A DNA stretch of 21,898 bases, taken from NCBI GenBank assembly GCA_004151065.3, contig NWUY0300103923.1:1965-23862 (forward strand). Direction: 5' to 3'. The notes under the pieces are model-generated. The model searched no databases and was not told the DNA's origin. It saw only the letters and a program-made list of their open reading frames with translations. Numbering within the stretch: position 1 is the first letter of the stretch; each line of letters starts with the position of its first letter. Positions 19,604-21,898 of the stretch are shown here, piece by piece. The position numbers and the translations under genes were made by a program. Origin of the DNA: Larix sibirica. Taxonomy: Eukaryota; Streptophyta; Pinopsida; Pinales; Pinaceae.

Positions 19604-21351
19604 ATTGCAGACATATTTCCTTAACTGTATGAATTGCAGCTAGTAATACTTGCAACGCCAACTCATAAAAAAAATCTAAGGGACTCATTGAGTCATGTAC
19701 AATAGTCCTTATAAATGACCGAGGTTTTAAATAACACATCAACCGTTTAAGAACATTAGCTTTTAAGTATGCCAACTTCTGGAAACATGAATTGACTTTG
19801 AAGTTTAGGTCCTCGAATCATGTTTTGGGTTTTAAATCAAATCGAGAATATCATAACAACAACTGCAAACCCTTTTTTATGTTATTCTTCAAGTCATATA
19901 ACAGTCATGCAATGACTTCCCATTCTGAAAACAAATCTTGAAAATATTTGTGCATTCAATTTTTATGGGAAGAAAACAAAACTGTAAGTTCACACCATTA
20001 ATTCGAGGGTTTTGGGTTTTACATCAAACCAAACTTATAGCAAAATTTGAATCATAGTCCCATGTTTAACATAACACACTTTTCTGGTGGCTTTCGAGCT
20101 TAAAACCAGTTTAAACAATTCAAGGAATTCTTTATTTCTCTTAACGAGAGGCTTTCAAACCATCCAACACCATAAGTTAAGCCACAAATTTATGTAACAT
20201 GGCCTTTGAAAAGTCAACAAATATTTGGATAATTCAAGGTGTATAATGAAAACCCTAGCTTGGATGCAAGTTTAAGCAAAGGCTCAACTTCAACATTTGT
20301 TGGTTGGTGCATGAATATGGGTTCGAAATCCAATAATCAAATAATGGTCATAAGCTGCAATAAGACGAGAAGGGGTGACTGTTTGTCATTAACTTAAATA
20401 CCGGGCCCTTTATTTTACCGATCGATAGTAAATACTTCATAACTGACTTTATTTTGAAACAAATAATGACATACAAACCTGCAACAACCAATATTCAACA
20501 ATATTTTTTCACCAAATATTCAATAAAGAGTGCATGCGAAGTATAACAGTTAGTACAAAACGGGGAGGGTTTTAAAACTCGTTCATGCAAAAGAATATAA
20601 ACTCATTTACAACTCTGTAACCCATCCAACAACTCTTCAAGGAAAACAAACCATTCTTGCAACCGAGATTTCATTCTTTTAGACTGACATTCGACTTCCA
20701 TTTCAACTCAAAAAACACCATCTTATCTAAAGCATTTTTTTATTTAAGGAAAAAGGGAAAGGGAACCATGCAATAATATACCATTGAAGTAGAGCAACAA
20801 TAAATTAAACTGCAAATTCATTATTTGATAAGGAGTAGACTGCCTGTGAACATACATTTCAATGCCCTAAGATTTTTTTTGTATGAATAGTAAAAACAGT
20901 TTGCAAACCTCCAGGTGTGGGTGATAACCAAAACTTCAAATGAACAATGAAACAAACCATTAAATTGGATGAAAAATCGATAATTCCCAACATTAAAGTG
21001 TCACGTACTTAGCATTCAATGTGATCGTTGTATGGAAAAACAACCCTAGCCATGTTAATTTCACTCTCAAAAACATAACAAATGTCAATCAATGAACAGG
21101 TTGTGAATAGGATGAAATGGCATGCCACATCAACAATTTCCAATTTACAAAATCCACTTTTTTAAATGCTGATCGAGACCATTACTTTCATAAATAGCAA
21201 AATCACATCATATCCTTTGATTCAGGTGCCCAATTATTACCTTTCTCCAATGCCAATAGAACATATACGTATAATGTATATGATATAATTCAAATTTACC
21301 ACCTTTTCTAATGTTAAACTCAAACTCTTATTGCTACAAAATAAAACAAGA

Positions 21352-21898
21352 CTAGTACACTGCCCATGCGGGCAGCGTAACAGGATCTTCGTTCTCTGTC
21401 CCTGAAGAAGAGAGATCCGGCTCTGCAGTGACTTGTTGAATATCACGCTAAGCAGGCTCAACTGCAGACAAGGGCATAGCCATTCTGACGTGCGAAGAAT
21501 CTCCTGACAGGGAGCTCGTGGAAGGTAGATTCCATGGATTGCTAAAGTATGAGGTCCGGAATAGTACATGATTCGACGATAAAGGAGCATCATTGGAGAT
21601 GGTTCCTATAAAGGAGATTGGTGCGAAACAATCAAAAGACCCCATTATGTAGGAATATAAGCCTACACCAACATTCTCAGTTGTCGGCTGAGAATTTTCG
21701 ATCTGAGGAACTACGGTTCCTGGCGATGCTACGGGATTGGAACTAGTAAAGGATAGCTGATGTCTCTAAAAACAAAGGATACGATCTCTTTCATAGCATA
21801 GATCCAATTTCGACCCAGTAAAAGGTTATAGTCAAAGGGAGCATCGACCACCTCGAACTCTATAAGCATGGTCTTCCCACCCAAGTGGACCTCAAGGG
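21352..21898 (-). pseudogene. Ty3/gypsy retrotransposon fragment (protease C-terminal part and linker), partial
   Basis: Entering from the right edge on the minus strand, one frame reads LEVHLGGKTMLIEFEVVDAP, FDYNLLLGRNWIYAMKEI and VSFVFRD. This is the C-terminal half of the retropepsin-like protease of plant Ty3/gypsy pol, whose active-site Asp lies beyond the window. A frame change near 21762 leads to HQLSFTSSNPVASPGTVVPQ and then about 60 codons of linker ending in TAG at 21448-21450; beyond it the text continues RDIQQVTAEPDLSSSGTEN to a TAG at 21352-21354. About a dozen residues usual between the FR and QLSF positions seem missing. No reverse transcriptase follows at lower coordinates, so the element is truncated. 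Its LTRs are not in the window. It cannot make a protein. Confidence 0.65.

Larger units (their letters stand above)
18224..21351. other. No gene recognised; AT-rich with short repeats
   Basis: No coding content with family resemblance was seen. Two tandem copies of GAACATGGGACAGG lie at 18408-18436, and copies of GGACATTTTAAGCCAGG at 19569-19585 and 19587-19603 with a related copy at 19517-19533. A minus-strand stretch near 20620-20700 reads MEVECQSKRMKSRLQEWFVF and could be an exon remnant, but has no family match I know. The other open frames near 19271-19775 arise in the repeat-rich part and look like chance. Confidence 0.4.

Noticed and set aside
19271-19775. Two 83-codon minus-strand open frames
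   Set aside because: They overlap a repeat-rich stretch of GGCATT-like words, repeat short peptide pieces and show no domain.
1-21898. CRISPR array, operons, tRNA or rRNA genes
   Set aside because: No regularly spaced identical repeats with unique spacers, no tRNA-like cloverleaf noticed and no rRNA-like sequence; the content is eukaryotic retroelement sequence.

Overview
This looks like an intergenic, repeat-dense stretch of a plant nuclear genome. It is AT-rich, with no operons, no bacterial-type genes and no intact host gene. Its content is decayed retrotransposons: an L1-type plant LINE with DUF4283, CCHC knuckle, APE endonuclease, reverse transcriptase, zf-RVT and RNase H regions; an LTR element; and a Ty3/gypsy protease fragment. 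The LINE wording and the low gene density recall gymnosperm repeats, but that is inference. No reading frame here is intact, so the window should be read as a set of fossils.

Layout. (1) 1-783: probable right end of an LTR, followed by a plant initiator-tRNA-Met-like primer binding site at 772. (2) 784-2211: AT-rich sequence with plus-strand promoter and poly(A)-like signals. (3) 2217-5473: a complete small LTR retrotransposon on the minus strand. It has two LTRs, TG/CA ends, a primer binding site, 5-bp flanking duplications differing by one base, and an interior holding a long degenerate coiled-coil frame but no recognised pol. (4) 5479-9840: sequence without a recognisable gene, containing a strong hairpin, a W-box-like cluster and a three-unit tandem array. 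(5) 9841-11142: a perfect 13-bp inverted repeat, a TATA-box region and one exon-like segment on the minus strand. (6) 11143-11838, minus strand: a decayed 205-codon frame of unknown family, broken only by TAG codons, preceded by an Arg/Gly/Asn-rich piece and a splice-acceptor-like site. (7) 11941-18223, plus strand: a nearly full-length but dead LINE ending in A13. (8) 18224-21350: AT-rich sequence with short repeats. (9) 21352-21898, minus strand: a Ty3/gypsy protease C-terminus and linker running off the window edge.

The interesting signals are: a possible ATGA stop/start coupling between LINE ORF1 and ORF2; a strong excess of TAG among the premature stops in unrelated frames, as expected from deamination of methylated CAG; a gag-like coiled-coil-only LTR element with an in-frame 108-bp duplication and two mutually exclusive hairpins; and the unrecognised minus-strand frame beside the LINE. 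I see no evidence for a new enzymatic system.
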